Positions 12,152 to 24,223 of a stretch of 64,000 nucleotides of DNA are shown in pieces. Location of the stretch: NCBI GenBank assembly GCA_946902985.2, contig OX336389.2:340478444-340542443 (forward strand). Direction: 5' to 3'. A program made the translations under genes and the position numbers. The DNA is from Meconema thalassinum. Lineage: Eukaryota > Arthropoda > Insecta > Orthoptera > Tettigoniidae. Numbering within the stretch: the first letter of the stretch is position 1; each line of letters begins with the position of its first letter. The notes under the pieces were generated by a model. The model made no database searches. It was given only the letters and a program-made list of their open reading frames with translations, and was not told the DNA's origin.

Positions 12152-13889
12152 TCAGTCCAGTTTGTGGATGTGTTTACGGTGACTAAAGAGTCCAATCCTG
12201 GCATGGAACAAGCGTCCACACAAGTCACATAGTATTGCTGGAGGAGGACGTGGTTGGACAGCTCGAAGTTTCCTAGCTTGACGTTTGGCCTCTTCATGTG
12301 AGCGTCGATCACTTTCAAACGTTTTTACAGTATCCAAGATGGTACGGCGCCAAGCTGAGCGGTCTTCAGCCAGCGTGTCCCAGGTTTGTGAATCAAGACC
12401 TGTCAATTTCAGGGTCTGCTTAAATTGGTCCTTGTAGCGCCTCTTAGGACCACCATGAGGTCTGGTGCCATAGCATAGCTCACCATATAGCATTTGACGA
12501 GGTAATCTCACATCACCCATCCGATGGACATGACCAATCCATCCAAATTGGTGACCTATTATGGATGGTTCTATGCTGTTGATTTGAGCCTTTTGAAGAG
12601 CAGCAATATCGGTAATGCGGTCTTCCCATTTAATCCTCAGGATTGATCGAAGTTTTTGTAGGTGGAAGCACTCAAGCTTCCTAAGATCATGTCGGTAAAG
12701 GGGCCACGTTTCACAGCCATACAACAATGTAGAAATGACTACTGCTTTGTACACCATAAGCTTTGTACTCATGGACAGATCTTTATTCATGAAGACCCGG
12801 TGCGCTATTCGTCCATATGCTGCATGGGCTGCGTCAATTCTCTTATCCACATCCTGCTCACAGGTACAGCTCACAGAAATGTTACTGCCCAGGTACGAGA
12901 AGTGGTCTACCTGTTCTAATGGCAAATTTGAGATCGAGATATTGAACTGAGGAAGAGGTGTGCCTGGTGAAGGTTGTGCCAAGACATTTATGGTAAGACC
13001 AAAGCGATCACATGCACTTTTGTAACAATTAACTGACTCTTGCAGCTCTTCTGGTGTGAGAGTTGGCGACGCAGCATCATCTGCATACAGCATATTAGTA
13101 ACATTAGTAACGTGAGTTTTCCTCAAGGAGCGGAGACGAGTTAGGTTGAATAGCCCTCCATCAAAACGATACTTGACCTCCACACCTGGGATGTTTATGG
13201 GTGAATCATAAAGCATTGCAGCCAAGTACAGCGCTAAAAGCGTTGGAGCCAGTACACATCCTTGTTTCAGTCCATGGGTAAGAGGAAATTCATTGGACAT
13301 CTTATTCTGATGGCAAACCTGACCTGTCATGCCATCATGGAGAGCCTTGATAAGATCTACAAAACGCTGAGGGCAACCAAACCGCTTCAGCACCGCCCAC
13401 ATGGCTGGTCTTGGAACCGAATCAAATGCCTTTTCCAAGTCACAAAATATTAAGAAGAGTGGATTCTGTTGTTCTCTACATTTTTCTTGTAGCAGTCTCA
13501 CACAGAAGATCAAGTCAATTGTGCTTCTGGAAGCTCTAAATCCGCATTGTGACTCTGGGAGGATCATCTCAGAGATAACCTTGAGGCTGTTAAGTGGAAT
13601 TCTTGAAAGAATCTTCCCCACAATTGATAGCAGTGATATACCACGGTAGTTGCCACAAACACTGCAATCACCCTTTTTTAGAGATAGTGATGATAGTGGC
13701 ATTCTTAAGGTCTCCAGGTACCTTTCTTGATTCCCATATTCTGAGGATAAGGGTGAAAATCCTTGTTTTGAGGGAATGACCTCCGGCCTGAATTAGTTCC
13801 AGAGGGATGTTATCTGTGCCAGGTGCCTTTCTGGGTTTCAATTGGGTGAGAGCTGCACTGAATTCATGATAAGTAGGAGGTACTGCCAA
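12152..13889 (-). pseudogene. Reverse transcriptase with C-terminal zinc-finger motif (frameshifted)
   Basis: The N-terminal piece, 13889-13668, has 'LKPRKAPGTDNIPLELI'. The main piece, 13702-12152, has 'CGNYRGISLLSIVGKILSRI', the block 'FCDLEKAFDSVPR' and the catalytic 'LYADDAASPTLTPEEL'. These are followed by 'LLYGCETWPLYRHDLRKLE', the LINE C-terminal region, and finally 'CDLCGRLFHARIGLFSHRKH', a C2H2-like finger near the end (last 25 residues). The two pieces differ by a one-base frameshift in a seven-A run near 13675-13681. It reverse-transcribes its own RNA at a nicked chromosomal target in intact relatives. This copy is broken by the palindrome and by the frameshifts. Confidence 0.9.
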
Positions 13890-13900
13890 CCACAGTTGTT

Positions 13901-13906
13901 CAGGTT
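13901..13906. repeat. Target-site duplication of element 1, left copy
   Basis: CAGGTT directly precedes the AGTAGTGG terminus. The identical hexamer follows the other terminus at 28150-28155. The LINE frame needs only one copy. Confidence 0.93.
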
Positions 13907-14133
13907 AGTAGTGGAAATGAATCGGTTCTACAGCCACTTCCACCTCCCCACCTCACAAGATGGCGGCGGCGCGATATCTCTCGAACGCATGGTCGGATTT
14001 TGACGAATGAGGTGTCATTGACCTCGGGCTGACACCCCCTTTCCAATGGACAACATATTTCAACCCCAAAAATAAAATCTACCCTACTAGGGGGTGAAAT
14101 TGTAATTTTTTAGAGAATCTCTCTTTTCAATTG

Positions 14134-14914
14134 CAACATGTGAGAGTTTGAATTCCGATATGGATTTATTTAAACGTTGTTCTACATAAAGTGCATGAGT
14201 TCGGTGGATAGCCACTATGAATTAACATGCTTGTTTTGTTTTGTTTTTTATGAATGCCCACTCATGGCTTTTGTAAGAGGGTGGGGGAGTGGATCCCTGT
14301 GGATGGGTTATTGTTGACAGGTCATTGTTGACAGGTCATTGTGGACGAGTCCTTGTGGACAGGTCCTTGTTGACAGGTCCCTGTGGACGAGTCCTTGTCC
14401 CTTTGGACTGATCCCTTTGGAAGGGTTCCTTTGGCCTGGTTCCTACGGACTAGCCCACGAATTTATTTAAATTATGTCAAAGGGCCTAACTACATTTTGC
14501 GTGTAAAGCAGTGTATTGAACTGACGTTGTTCACCAGTCCTCCACTACTATAATGTGATAACGATATGAAAGGAAAGTGACGAAATACATGTGAACACGT
14601 GTGAGATGACCTAATTACCGTCCTCCTTTTGAAACAAGTCACATCCTGTTTTGGTTCATACGTGAGAAAATGCAAGTTCATGTGTAATATGACCTAAAAC
14701 ACAAGTGTACACATGTGCACGTGCACGATAAGAGCTACCAAGTCACAACCTGTTTTGACAGTGGTGGGAATAAGGCTAGAGACATGTACGAGTAGTTAAA
14801 TTACTCCGGCAGACAACCCCTTTCCTATGGATAACTTATTTCCACTCCAAAATAAAATCTACCCCTACTAGAGGGTGAAATAATAATTTGTAGGTAAAAG
14901 TCGCTTTCCATGTG
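14134..14914 (+). repeat. 781-bp segment present only in the left arm
   Basis: The segment lies between two direct copies of a roughly 250-bp module (about 14030-14290 and 14813-15058), both containing CAACATGTG followed by GAGTTTG-like sequence. The right arm has one hybrid module, A-like outside and B-like inside, joined at CAACATGTG (27914-27922). The segment also contains GGACAGGTCC-type minisatellite (about 14290-14450), like that beside the central loop, and sequence similar to 40565-40640 in element 2. Confidence 0.85.
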
Positions 14915-15244
14915 CAACATGTGGGAGTTTGTATGCCAATATGAAATTAAACTCGTTCCACATAATGTGCATGCATACAACTGAATGCCGCTATGATTTA
15001 TCATTTTTGTTTTTTGTTTTACAAATGCACAATTGGGGTTTTTGTAAGAGGGCGGGCTTTTTGAATAATGATTTATACATACGTTTTTTTTTACAAATTA
15101 ACCAAAGATCCAAAAACTAATAGGTCATCGGCTTTTTAATATCTTATGAACTAAGAAAGCTAGGGACTTGTATGAGGGGTCGTTTGACTAGGGGTGACGC
15201 CCTGTTTTTGAATGTATTATTCATTTTTTGTCAAAAGGGCCTAA

Positions 15245-15795
15245 CTGCACTTTCATTAATATCTCGCTAACTAATAATCACAGAGGGTCAAGTGAGGTGT
15301 CATAGGACTTAAAATGGCCAACCCCTCCCCATGACCAATGAATTTAACCCAAAAAAAACAGCAAGGTCATTAACCTAAGATTTTATCAACTAATAATCAG
15401 AGAGGGACAAGTGAGGTGTCACAAGACTCAGGATGGCCAACCCTTTTCCATGACCAACGAATTTATCTCAAAATACCCAAAACAGCAAGGTCATTGACCT
15501 AAGATGTTATAAACTTATCAGTAGAGAGGGTCAAGTGAGGTGTCATAGGACTACGAATGGTTAACCCTTTCCCATGACCAATGAATTTACCCCAAAAATC
15601 CAAAACAGCAAGGTCATTGACCTGAGATTTTATAAACTAATAATCGGATATCAACATGTGAGGTGTCATAGGACTTAGAACGGTCAACCCTTTCCCATGG
15701 CTAATGAATTTACCCAAAAATACCCAATACATCAAGGTCATTGACCTGAGATTTTATAAACTAATAATCGGATATGCACATGTGAAATGTTTACA
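15245..15795 (+). repeat. Tandem units of about 118 bp, left arm
   Basis: About five diverged tandem copies, each with 'gtgaggtgtcataggact', 'ccatgaccaatgaattta' and 'cagcaaggtcattgacct'. They are mirrored at 27050-27600. Confidence 0.9.
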
Positions 15796-16619
15796 GTGAG
15801 TGATGAAACATAGCTAGGTAGTGAAAGAATTATTGTAGGCTACATGTATGGTGACTGACAAATCTTTCACCATTGGAACTTGTTTTCAGATCAAACTGCA
15901 GTACAGAGAGAGTATAGGTTGTAGGTATGGGATAATAAATGAAAAATGGTGTATACAAAATCTGATTTATCGATTCAAGAAATAAGAGTAGACAATCTTT
16001 AATTGATTGGTTAATGCGGATAGCTAAAATCCAAAATGGTGACTATATCGAACTAAACTGATCCAAGCTGAATCAAACCCAACTAAACCGAACTAAACCG
16101 AACTAAACCGAAGCAAACTTAATCAAAAACAAGCCAATGGTTTAAGTGTAAAACTTGTAGGTGAATGTGGTCATTGGTAATGTCAGAAAGGAAAGGGATA
16201 ACGCTCTACCTATAGAGGGTAAGGTAAAGCTAGTGCATGATGCTAATGCACACACACAAGTACATGAACCACACACAACTAACCTATACTGTTTTTATGG
16301 GTTGACTGTTAAAACTTGCTCAGTGGTTACTGGGACAAGATGGTCGCTACACACAACAAGCGTTAAATACTTGAGGCTAATAATCTACACACACACACAA
16401 ACACACACTTGTTCTAAACTAAACTGTCTTGCTGACAGTGCTCACACTGTAGGCAGATGACAGAAATGCTTGGCTAACAGAAATACAATCATTTCCGGTT
16501 GTCTAATGTTACCAGCTAACCATTTTGTGCTGCAGTGGCGAGCACATGTGCCACTTACACTAGAGATTTTAACTCGATTTCAAGCTCTAAGTCCTAGAAC
16601 GAATCAGAGTAAGAAAGAA

Positions 16620-16697
16620 GGGCATGGTGGCGCAGTGGTTAAGCTGTTAGCCTTTCACTAAAGTGGACTAGGGTTTGATTTCAGGTTAATACGCATG
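16620..16697 (+). tRNA. tRNA-Glu(UUC)-like relic, left arm
   Basis: The sequence has a D-arm/box A-like 'GGCGCAGTGGTTAAGC', an anticodon loop CTTTCAC giving UUC, and box B-like 'GGTTTGATTTC'. The T stem is largely unpaired and the acceptor ends do not pair well, so it is a relic or a SINE head rather than a working tRNA. Its mirror is at 26141-26219. Confidence 0.4.
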
Positions 16698-17819
16698 TCA
16701 TAAACATATAAAAGAAGCAGAGATAATGTTTTAAACCGATTACACTCGTCTCTTTTCAAATTATTACTTGGATTACAAATACAAAGGTGGACTGGGTGTG
16801 ATATACAGTTAATGCTGCCTATCGCGCACTTGCTGTAAGGAAGCCACATGTAGAGCTATATGTAGAGATCTACCTAGCGATTTCATGAACTGGTATAGCT
16901 ATGTCGCATAAACGGTGCAGGATACAATCCAGCAACTATAATTCGTATCTTGTGGAACAGAGAAAATGCACTTTTGCCTTGATGGATAACAAATGTGTGC
17001 AGACAAATGACCTACGCATTAGCCTACCAAGGGGTTATAACCACGAGGAGGAGGTGTGATTTCTATATTTTATTGATTAGAGACATGGCTTTTGTAACCA
17101 GTAGATTTAATTGATTTAGTATTTTGTAAATATTTATTTTTGTAATTGTAAATAGTTAATTTTTTGTAAATAGTGGAAACCATATATATTTGTAATGGTA
17201 AATGTTAAATGTATTATTAAAGTTCTTTGGGATGAGTGTGCATGTCAATGATGTTTTTAGGGATAAATAGAGTGGTTGTGTGTTTGTTCTCAAGGACAGG
17301 CATGATTATGTGCATGTATGACTACACAGAAAGAGAGAGAGAGAGTGTAGAAACAGCCTTACCTGCAGTAGTAATAGTAGACCTCTATGTTTTGCATACA
17401 CATAGACAGACTGCACGATCGCAATGGCCAAGCACTCACTTTAACACCATTTACAAAATCTTAAAATGAAAAAATCATGTTTCGCAAATATGAACTTTTG
17501 ACATAAACAAAATAAAAATAAAATGCGTAAACAACAAATTGGAAAGTCCATGTTTCCATATCATGAAATTCAAAAACTTTAAACTGACATTTAAAAGAAA
17601 TGCAAATGGAAAATTGACTAATTGTAATGTGTGAAATGTGAAAATGAACAAATGGCTATCATTATTTTTAAAAAATTAAAAAAAACCCATAGTGCTGTAT
17701 GGTTGAGGTGTGAATCAAACCCTACTTATTTTGGACCACCCGAGACTGAGTATACTTGTTTTAGTCCTCATACCACTTTTAAAATTTTGTGTTAAAGCTA
17801 GGAATTGAACCCAAGAGCT

Positions 17820-17971
17820 TGTAGGGGGAGACCAAGGTTAGAATATGTTAAACAGATAGTCTTGAATGTAGGGTGTGGTAGCTATATAGAGATGAAACGA
17901 TTAGCTCGGGACAGGGGGCATTGAGATCTGCAGCAAAACCAGTCAAAAGACTAAAGACTCAAACAACAACA
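17820..17971 (-). mobile_element. Captured LINE 3' tail, left arm
   Basis: On the minus strand this matches the 3' end of the LINE at about 1470-1620: both contain 'gagctaatcgtt', 'ccacaccctacat' and 'caatctgtttaacatatt'-like words and end in the TTG-rich tail. The same insert is present in the right arm, so the capture predates arm duplication or was copied by arm correction. Confidence 0.85.
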
Positions 17972-18251
17972 TGTAAGCTCACCAAAATAATGTTGTGTTA
18001 CGGTAAATGTTAGTCAACGAACAGTAATGCATTACTAAAACCCATGACACGATACCTAAGAGCTTTCCTAAAATTATTTTAAAATGCCTTTAACCCTATA
18101 TTAAACACCAAGTTCACAAGACTCATAACTGCAATGTTATGGTAAAACAAAACAAAATCTATATTTCAAAACAAGCAAGTGGTTTAATCAATGTATACTG
18201 GGAAAAGTTTTGTAAGCACTCAAGTCCACAAGACTAATTAAATTAGTAACT

Positions 18252-18337
18252 GTCAGGTTGGTCGAGTGGTTAAGGTGTTTAACTTAAGATCAAATTTTCT
18301 GTACAAGGAAGCAAGGGTTCGAATCCCTTACCTGACA
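18252..18337 (+). tRNA. tRNA-Leu(UAA)-like gene, left arm
   Basis: 86 nt that fold as a class II tRNA. The acceptor GTCAGGT pairs perfectly with ACCTGAC. The D arm is GTC-GAGTGGTTAA-GGT and the anticodon loop is CTTAAGA (anticodon UAA) on a 5-bp stem with one A-C mismatch. There is a variable stem TTTC/GGAA as expected for Leu, and a perfect T arm AAGGG-TTCGAAT-CCCTT. Boxes A and B are intact. No CCA is encoded, as is normal for eukaryotes, and no T4 terminator is evident directly after it. An exact mirror copy is at 24492-24577. Confidence 0.8.
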
Positions 18338-18605
18338 TAACTATTGACTTAACATTGCTTGGCCACACTGTATTATGATACTCGGTACACAAACCATAGA
18401 CAGAGTGTATTGTTTAAGGCACTCTCTTTATGAACATAGTCAGAGACTGTTGATGGTTAACAATTGCATTAATAGTGGGACATGGGGATAGCAATTAAGA
18501 AAAAACAGCCAATACCCATACAATATTTTTATTCATTTAGGTTTTTTTTTTACAATAGTTACACACTACAACTTTTTATCTCTTTACCATTGTTTGATAT
18601 AGATT

Positions 18606-19246
18606 TTAAACACAACGCTTGTTGTAGATCCTTTTACAACTTTCTCCAGGTACTCTTGTTCTTAAAAACTGGGGAAGCCGCAATGGTTTTATAGACATTA
18701 AACCCTCATCCTCTTCTTTTTCATCATCATCATCATCATCATTATAAATATTATCTTTATAATTATTATAGTCATTGTCACCATCATTATCATCATCATC
18801 ATCATCCTCAACATCACTAGAACTATCCAATTCTTTTTTTCCTTTTCAAAAGGGACCTCTTGAAGAGTCTGTGTTGCTTTTGATAGTGTTACGGTTTTAT
18901 TGAACGTTGACAACTGTCTTAACATGACTTTTTGAGGAGATAAATGTTTTTTCACAAGGAAGTCACTATGTTGAGTAACACTATGTTTTTGTTGGGCTTG
19001 CTTTTTCTTGTTCTTTTGATCATGTTTTGTTAACACTAACGGTGTTTCATTTGGTATACCACATTGATGAGTACCCACACTTAAGACCTCACCATGTTTA
19101 CTTTTTAGATGACCTAGACATTTTGTTGTTCTTTGTCTTGAGCACTGCCAAAATATGATGCCATTCGCATTTTCTCGCTTATAGTTATAAGAGTACCCAT
19201 GATACAGGGCACGTGGTTTACCTTTATTGGTTATAGTATATTCCAT
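18606..19246 (-). pseudogene. FLYWCH-type zinc-finger protein with acidic tail, left arm (frameshifted)
   Basis: Translation from the ATG at 19246 gives a FLYWCH-like domain within the first 70 residues: 'ALYHGYSYNYKRENANG', 'IIFWQCSRQRTTKCLGHL' and 'EVLSVGTHQC'. The aromatic, W-x-C, second Cys and final His/Cys positions follow the family pattern, with Cys in place of the usual last His. A basic linker and 'LSKATQTLQE' follow. The frame then runs into Met/Ile codons at a seven-A run near 18838, while the alternative frame continues as an Asp/Glu-rich tail (to 18606, ending 'CKRIYNKRC') matching the element 2 homologue. So the true product is probably about 215 residues and this copy is frameshifted. 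FLYWCH domains are known from DNA-binding proteins and transposon-derived proteins; the role here is unknown. Confidence 0.75.
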
Positions 19247-19330
19247 AGTAGCCACTGACTTGTATAGTCGATCCGCCTACTACAAAGGTCTGAACACTTG
19301 TGGTGAAAGAATGATGTTGTGTTGACGTTT

Positions 19331-19925
19331 TATGCAGGATGATGTTGGTGGCATATGTGGGTGGCTTATGTGGGTGGCTTATGTTGATGACATATGTTGT
19401 TGGCTTATTTTGGTGGCATATGTTGATGGTTTATGGTGGTGGCTTATGTTGATGGCTTAGGTTGGTGGCTTATGTTGATGGCTTATGTTAGTGGCTTATG
19501 TTGATGACATATGTTGGTGACTTATGTTGATAGCTTATGCTGGTGGCTAATGCTGATGACATATGTTGTTGGCTTATGGTGGTGGCTTATGTTGATGGTT
19601 TATGTTGCTGGCCTATGTTGATGGTTTATGTTAATAGCTTAGGTTAATATCTTAGGTTGATGGCTTAGGTTGATGGCTTATGTTGGTGGCTTATGGTGGT
19701 GGCTTATGTTAGTGGCTTATGGTGGTGGCTTATGGTGGTGGCTTATGGTGGTGGCTTATGGTGGTGGTTTATGGTGGCTTATGGTGGTGGCTTATGGTGG
19801 TGGCTTATGGATGTGGCTTATGATGGTGGCTTGTGGTGATGGCTTATGGTGGCTTATGGTGGTGACTTATAGTGGTGGCCTATGTTGGTGGCTTATTTTT
19901 GGTGGTTTACGTTAATACCTTATAT
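19331..19925 (+). repeat. GGTGGCTTATG minisatellite, left arm
   Basis: Irregular 12- to 15-bp units of the type TGGTGGCTTATG, with TTGATGGC variants. They are mirrored at 22890-23495. Apparent ORFs rich in Gly/Trp/Leu here are artefacts of the repeat. Confidence 0.95.
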
Positions 19926-20834
19926 GTAATGGCTTATTTGACAAGTTATTTTTGTCAATGCATTTAGAGGATTTTCCTCTTGGTCTTGGAAAGTACCTCA
20001 ACCCTTTTTTATGGTAGCATAATGCTTACCGCCATGTTTGTAAGCAACAACAACACACTAAAATTCCAAGAATCCAAAGTACTCTAAGGTTAATGATTGT
20101 CTCTCAACTCCATTCAACGCCTAATCAAAAACATTATATATTTTTCACATTTTTCAAAAAAGGTAAATTGGGGAAGTAGGCTATATGTTTAAACTAAAAA
20201 ATCATATCAAATCATATGCTAACTCCAACACCTACGTCTATCCCTTTCTCAGCCAAAAAATATATAATATTCTTCAAATTTTTCCAAAACAGTATTTGGA
20301 AAGTAGGCCATATTTTGAAAACTAATCATCCTATAAAGTCATATATAGACTCAAACCAATGGCTTTTATATCCTTAATCGTAAGAACAAAATATGGAATT
20401 TTTGATATTTTTTCCAAAAATGTTCATTTTAAAACGGGGCTATATTTTGGAAACTAGGAATTTTACAAGAAAGTTTTTTTTAACGTAAATGACAGGTATT
20501 TACCCCCCACTACCCACAAACCAAGTCCCAGGTCTCTAGGACAAAATCCAAAAAAGTTCAATTTGGAAAGAAGGCGATATTTTGAAAACTAATCATTCTA
20601 AAAAGTCATATATAGACTCAAAACAATGGCTTTTATGTCCTTAATTGGTAGAACAAAACTTAACATTTTTTCAGTTTTTCCAAAAAAGTCCAATTTTCAA
20701 AATTGTCTATATTTTGGGAACTAAGAATTTTACAAAATAGTTTGTTTAACGAAAATGAAAGGTCTTTACCCCCCTCTACCCAAAACATAAATTTCAGGTC
20801 CCTAGGACAAAAACAGTGCAGTAGGTTTTTCTGG

Positions 20835-21215
20835 GGGGCGGGTTCTATATCCACCTCCACCTCCCCATCTCACAAAATGGCGGCCATAGCTTAACTTAAC
20901 CTAGCCTAACCTAACAAAATGGCGGCCGTAGCTTAACTTAACCTAGCCTAACCTAACTAGATGGTGGCCGTAGTTTCACTTAACCTAACCTAACCTAACC
21001 TAACTTAACCTAAACCTACGAGGTGCGATCAAAAAATTTTCAAGATGGTGGTCATAGCTTAACTGAACCTAGCCTAACCTAACCTAACCTAACCTAAACC
21101 TACGAGGTGTGATCATAAAGTTCCAAGATGGCGGTCATAGCTTAACTCAACCTAACCAAACCGTACGAGGTGTGATCAAAAAGTTCCAAAATGGCTGCCG
21201 TAGCTTAACTTAACC
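20835..21215 (+). repeat. Terminus-like motif plus TTAGG-like units, left arm
   Basis: 20839-20885 resembles the outer terminus (both have 'ccacctcccca' followed by 'ctcaca' and 'atggcggc'). Behind it are about six units of AAGATGGCGGCCGTAGCTTA followed by runs of CCTAA pentamers, the complement of the insect telomere unit TTAGG. They are mirrored at 21599-21975. Confidence 0.85.
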
Positions 21216-21378
21216 TTTGATTGATTCCTGTTGATTGACCCCTTTTGATTGATCTCTGTTGATGTATCCCTTTGGACTGGTCCCTGTTGACTAGCCCCCT
21301 TTGGACGGGTCCTTTTTGAAGGGAGTCATTTTTTAAACGGGTCCGGGAGGACGGGTCCTTGTTGACGGGTCCCTGTGG
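21216..21378 (+). repeat. GGACGGGTCC-type minisatellite beside the loop, left arm
   Basis: Short units of about 15-20 bp containing 'ggacgggtcc' and 'tgttgac', mirrored at 21435-21598. The same unit type occurs at 14290-14450. Confidence 0.85.
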
Positions 21379-21434
21379 GCGGGTCCTTTGGACTGATCCC
21401 TGCATTATATCCAAATTATGTCAATGGGACCTGG
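21379..21434. other. Central loop of element 1
   Basis: 56 bp between the innermost CCCTGTGG and CCACAGGG. It is the only unpaired DNA at the centre and contains 'aaattatgtcaatgggacct', similar to about 14474. Confidence 0.85.
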
Positions 21435-21598
21435 CCACAGGGACCCGTCAACAAGGACCCGTCCTCCGGGACCCGTTTAAAAAAATGACTCCCTTCAAAA
21501 AGGACCCGTCCAAAGGGGGCTAGTCAACAGGGACCAGTCCAAAGGGATACATCAACAGAGATCAATCAAAAGGGGTCAATCAACAGGATTCAATCAAA

Positions 21599-21975
21599 GG
21601 TTAAGTTAAGCTACGGCAGCCATTTTGGAACTTTTTGATCACACCTCGTAGGGTTAGGTTAGGTTGAGTTAAGCTATGACCGCCATCTTGGAAATTTATG
21701 ATCACACCTCGTAGGTTTAGGTTAGGTTAGGTTAGGTTAGGCTAGGTTCAGTTAAGCTATGACCACCATCTTGAATTTTTTTTTTGATCGCACCTCGTAG
21801 GTTTAGGTTAAGTTAGGTTAGGTTAGGTTAAGTGAAGCTACGGCCGCCATCTAGTTAGGTTAGGCTAGGTTAAGTTAAGCTACGGCCGCCATTTTGTTAG
21901 GTTAGGCTAGGTTAAGTTAAGCTATGGCCGCCATTTTGTGAGATGGGGAGGTGGAGGTGGATATAGAACCCCCCC
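21599..21975 (-). repeat. TTAGG-like units plus terminus-like motif, right arm
   Basis: Mirror of 20835-21215, here with a longer poly-C run at about 21968-21983. Confidence 0.85.
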
Positions 21976-22889
21976 CCCCCCCCAGAAAAACCTACTGCAC
22001 AGTTTTTGTCCTAGGGACCTGAAATTTATGTTTTGGGTAGAGGGGGGTAAAGACCTTTCATTTTCGTTAAAAAAACTTTTTTGTAAAATTCTTAGTTCCC
22101 AAAATATAGACAATTTTGAAAATTGGACTTTTTTTGGAAAAACTGAAAAAATGTTAAGTTTTGTTCTACCAATTAAGGACATAAAAGCCATTGGTTTGAG
22201 TCTATATATGACTTTTTAGAATGATTAGTTTTCAAAATATCGCCTTCTTTCCAAAATTGAACTTTCTTGGATTTTGTCCTAGAGACCTGGGACTTGGTTT
22301 GTGGGTAGTGGGGGTAAATACCTGTCATTTACGTTAAACAAACTTTCTTGTAAAATTCCTAGTTTCCAAAATATAGCCCCGTTTTAAAATGAACATTTTT
22401 GGAAAAAATATCAAAAATTCCATATTTTGTTGTTACGATTAAGGATATAAAAGCCATTGGTTTGAGTCTATATATGACTTTATAGGATGATTAGTTTTCA
22501 AAATATGGCCTACTTTCCAAATACTGTTTTGGAAAAATTTGAAGAATATTATATATTTTTTGACTGAGAAAGGGATAGACGTAGGTGTTGGAGTTAGCAT
22601 ATGATTTGATATGATTTTTTAGTTTAAACATATAGCCTACTTCCCCAATTTACCTTTTTTGAAAAATGTGAAAAATATATAATGTTTTTGATTAGGCGTT
22701 GAATGGAGTTGAGAGACAATCATTAACCTTAGAGTACTGTGGATTCTTGGAATTTTAGTGTGTTGTTGTTGCTTACAAACATGGCGGTAAGCATTATGCT
22801 ACCATAAAAAAGGGTTGAGATACTTTCCAAGACCAAGAGAAAAATCCTCTAAATACATTGACAAAAATAACTTGTCAAATAAGCCATTA

Positions 22890-23495
22890 CAAATAAGGTA
22901 TTAACGTAAACCACCAAAAATAAGCCACCAACATAGGCCACCACTATAAGTCACCACCATAAGCCACCATAAGCCATCACCACAAGCCACCATCATAAGC
23001 CACATCCATAAGCCACCACCATAAGCCACCACCATAAGCCACCACCATAAGCCACCATAAACCACCACCATAAGCCACCACCATAAGCCACCGCCATAAG
23101 CCACCACCATAAGCCACTAACATAAGCCACCACCATAAGCCACCAACATAAGCCATCAACCTAAGCCATCAACCTAAGATATTAACCTAAGCTATTAACA
23201 TAAACCATCAACATAGGCCAGCAACATAAACCATCAACATAAGCCACCACCATAAGCCAACAACATATGTCATCAGCATTAGCCACCAGCATAAGCTATC
23301 AACATAAGTCACCAACATATGTCATCAACATAAGCCACTAACATAAGCCATCAACATAAGCCACCAACCTAAGCCATCAACATAAGCCACCACCATAAAC
23401 CATCAACATATGCCACCAAAATAAGCCAACAACATATGTCATCAACATAAGCCACCCACATAAGCCACCCACATATGCCACCAACATCATCCTGC
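22890..23495 (-). repeat. GGTGGCTTATG minisatellite, right arm
   Basis: Mirror of 19331-19925, read as CATAAGCCACC on the plus strand. Confidence 0.95.
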
Positions 23496-23582
23496 ATAAA
23501 ACGTCAACACAACATCATTCTTTCACCACAAGTGTTCAGACCTTTGTAGTAGGCGGATCGACTATACAAGTCAGTGGCTACT

Positions 23583-24223
23583 ATGGAATATACTATAACC
23601 AATAAAGGTAAACCACGTGCCCTGTATCATGGGTACTCTTATAACTATAAGCGAGAAAATGCGAATGGCATCATATTTTGGCAGTGCTCAAGACAAAGAA
23701 CAACAAAATGTCTAGGTCATCTAAAAAGTAAACATGGTGAGGTCTTAAGTGTGGGTACTCATCAATGTGGTATACCAAATGAAACACCGTTAGTGTTAAC
23801 AAAACATGATCAAAAGAACAAGAAAAAGCAAGCCCAACAAAAACATAGTGTTACTCAACATAGTGACTTCCTTGTGAAAAAACATTTATCTCCTCAAAAA
23901 GTCATGTTAAGACAGTTGTCAACGTTCAATAAAACCGTAACACTATCAAAAGCAACACAGACTCTTCAAGAGGTCCCTTTTGAAAAGGAAAAAAAGAATT
24001 GGATAGTTCTAGTGATGTTGAGGATGATGATGATGATGATAATGATGGTGACAATGACTATAATAATTATAAAGATAATATTTATAATGATGATGATGAT
24101 GATGATGAAAAAGAAGAGGATGAGGGTTTAATGTCTATAAAACCATTGCGGCTTCCCCAGTTTTTAAGAACAAGAGTACCTGGAGAAAGTTGTAAAAGGA
24201 TCTACAACAAGCGTTGTGTTTAA
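23583..24223 (+). pseudogene. FLYWCH-type zinc-finger protein with acidic tail, right arm (frameshifted)
   Basis: Translates to the same protein as 18606-19246, from the ATG at 23583. The first frame runs to 24131 and the acidic-tail frame covers 23999-24223. The same seven-A frameshift is present in both arms, so either it predates the last arm correction or ribosomes slip there. The gene points outward from the centre, away from its twin. Confidence 0.75.

Larger units (their letters stand above)
12098..13906 (-). mobile_element. LINE, 3' portion (split by the 14-kb palindrome)
   Basis: This is the reverse-transcriptase and 3' end half of a LINE on the minus strand, with an ATG/GAT-rich tail at about 12098-12112. 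Its 5' half is at 28150-30340. Removing 13907-28149 plus one copy of CAGGTT restores a continuous reading frame across the junction, showing that the palindrome inserted into this LINE. Confidence 0.92.
13907..21378 (+). repeat. Element 1 left arm
   Basis: 7,472 bp, inverted relative to 21435-28149. It is longer than the right arm because it keeps a duplicated segment (14134-14914) that the right arm has lost. Confidence 0.93.

Noticed and set aside
16161..16460. A 99-codon ORF (and mirror) as a gene of element 1
   Set aside because: Reading frame includes CA microsatellite and differs between arms; no domain.
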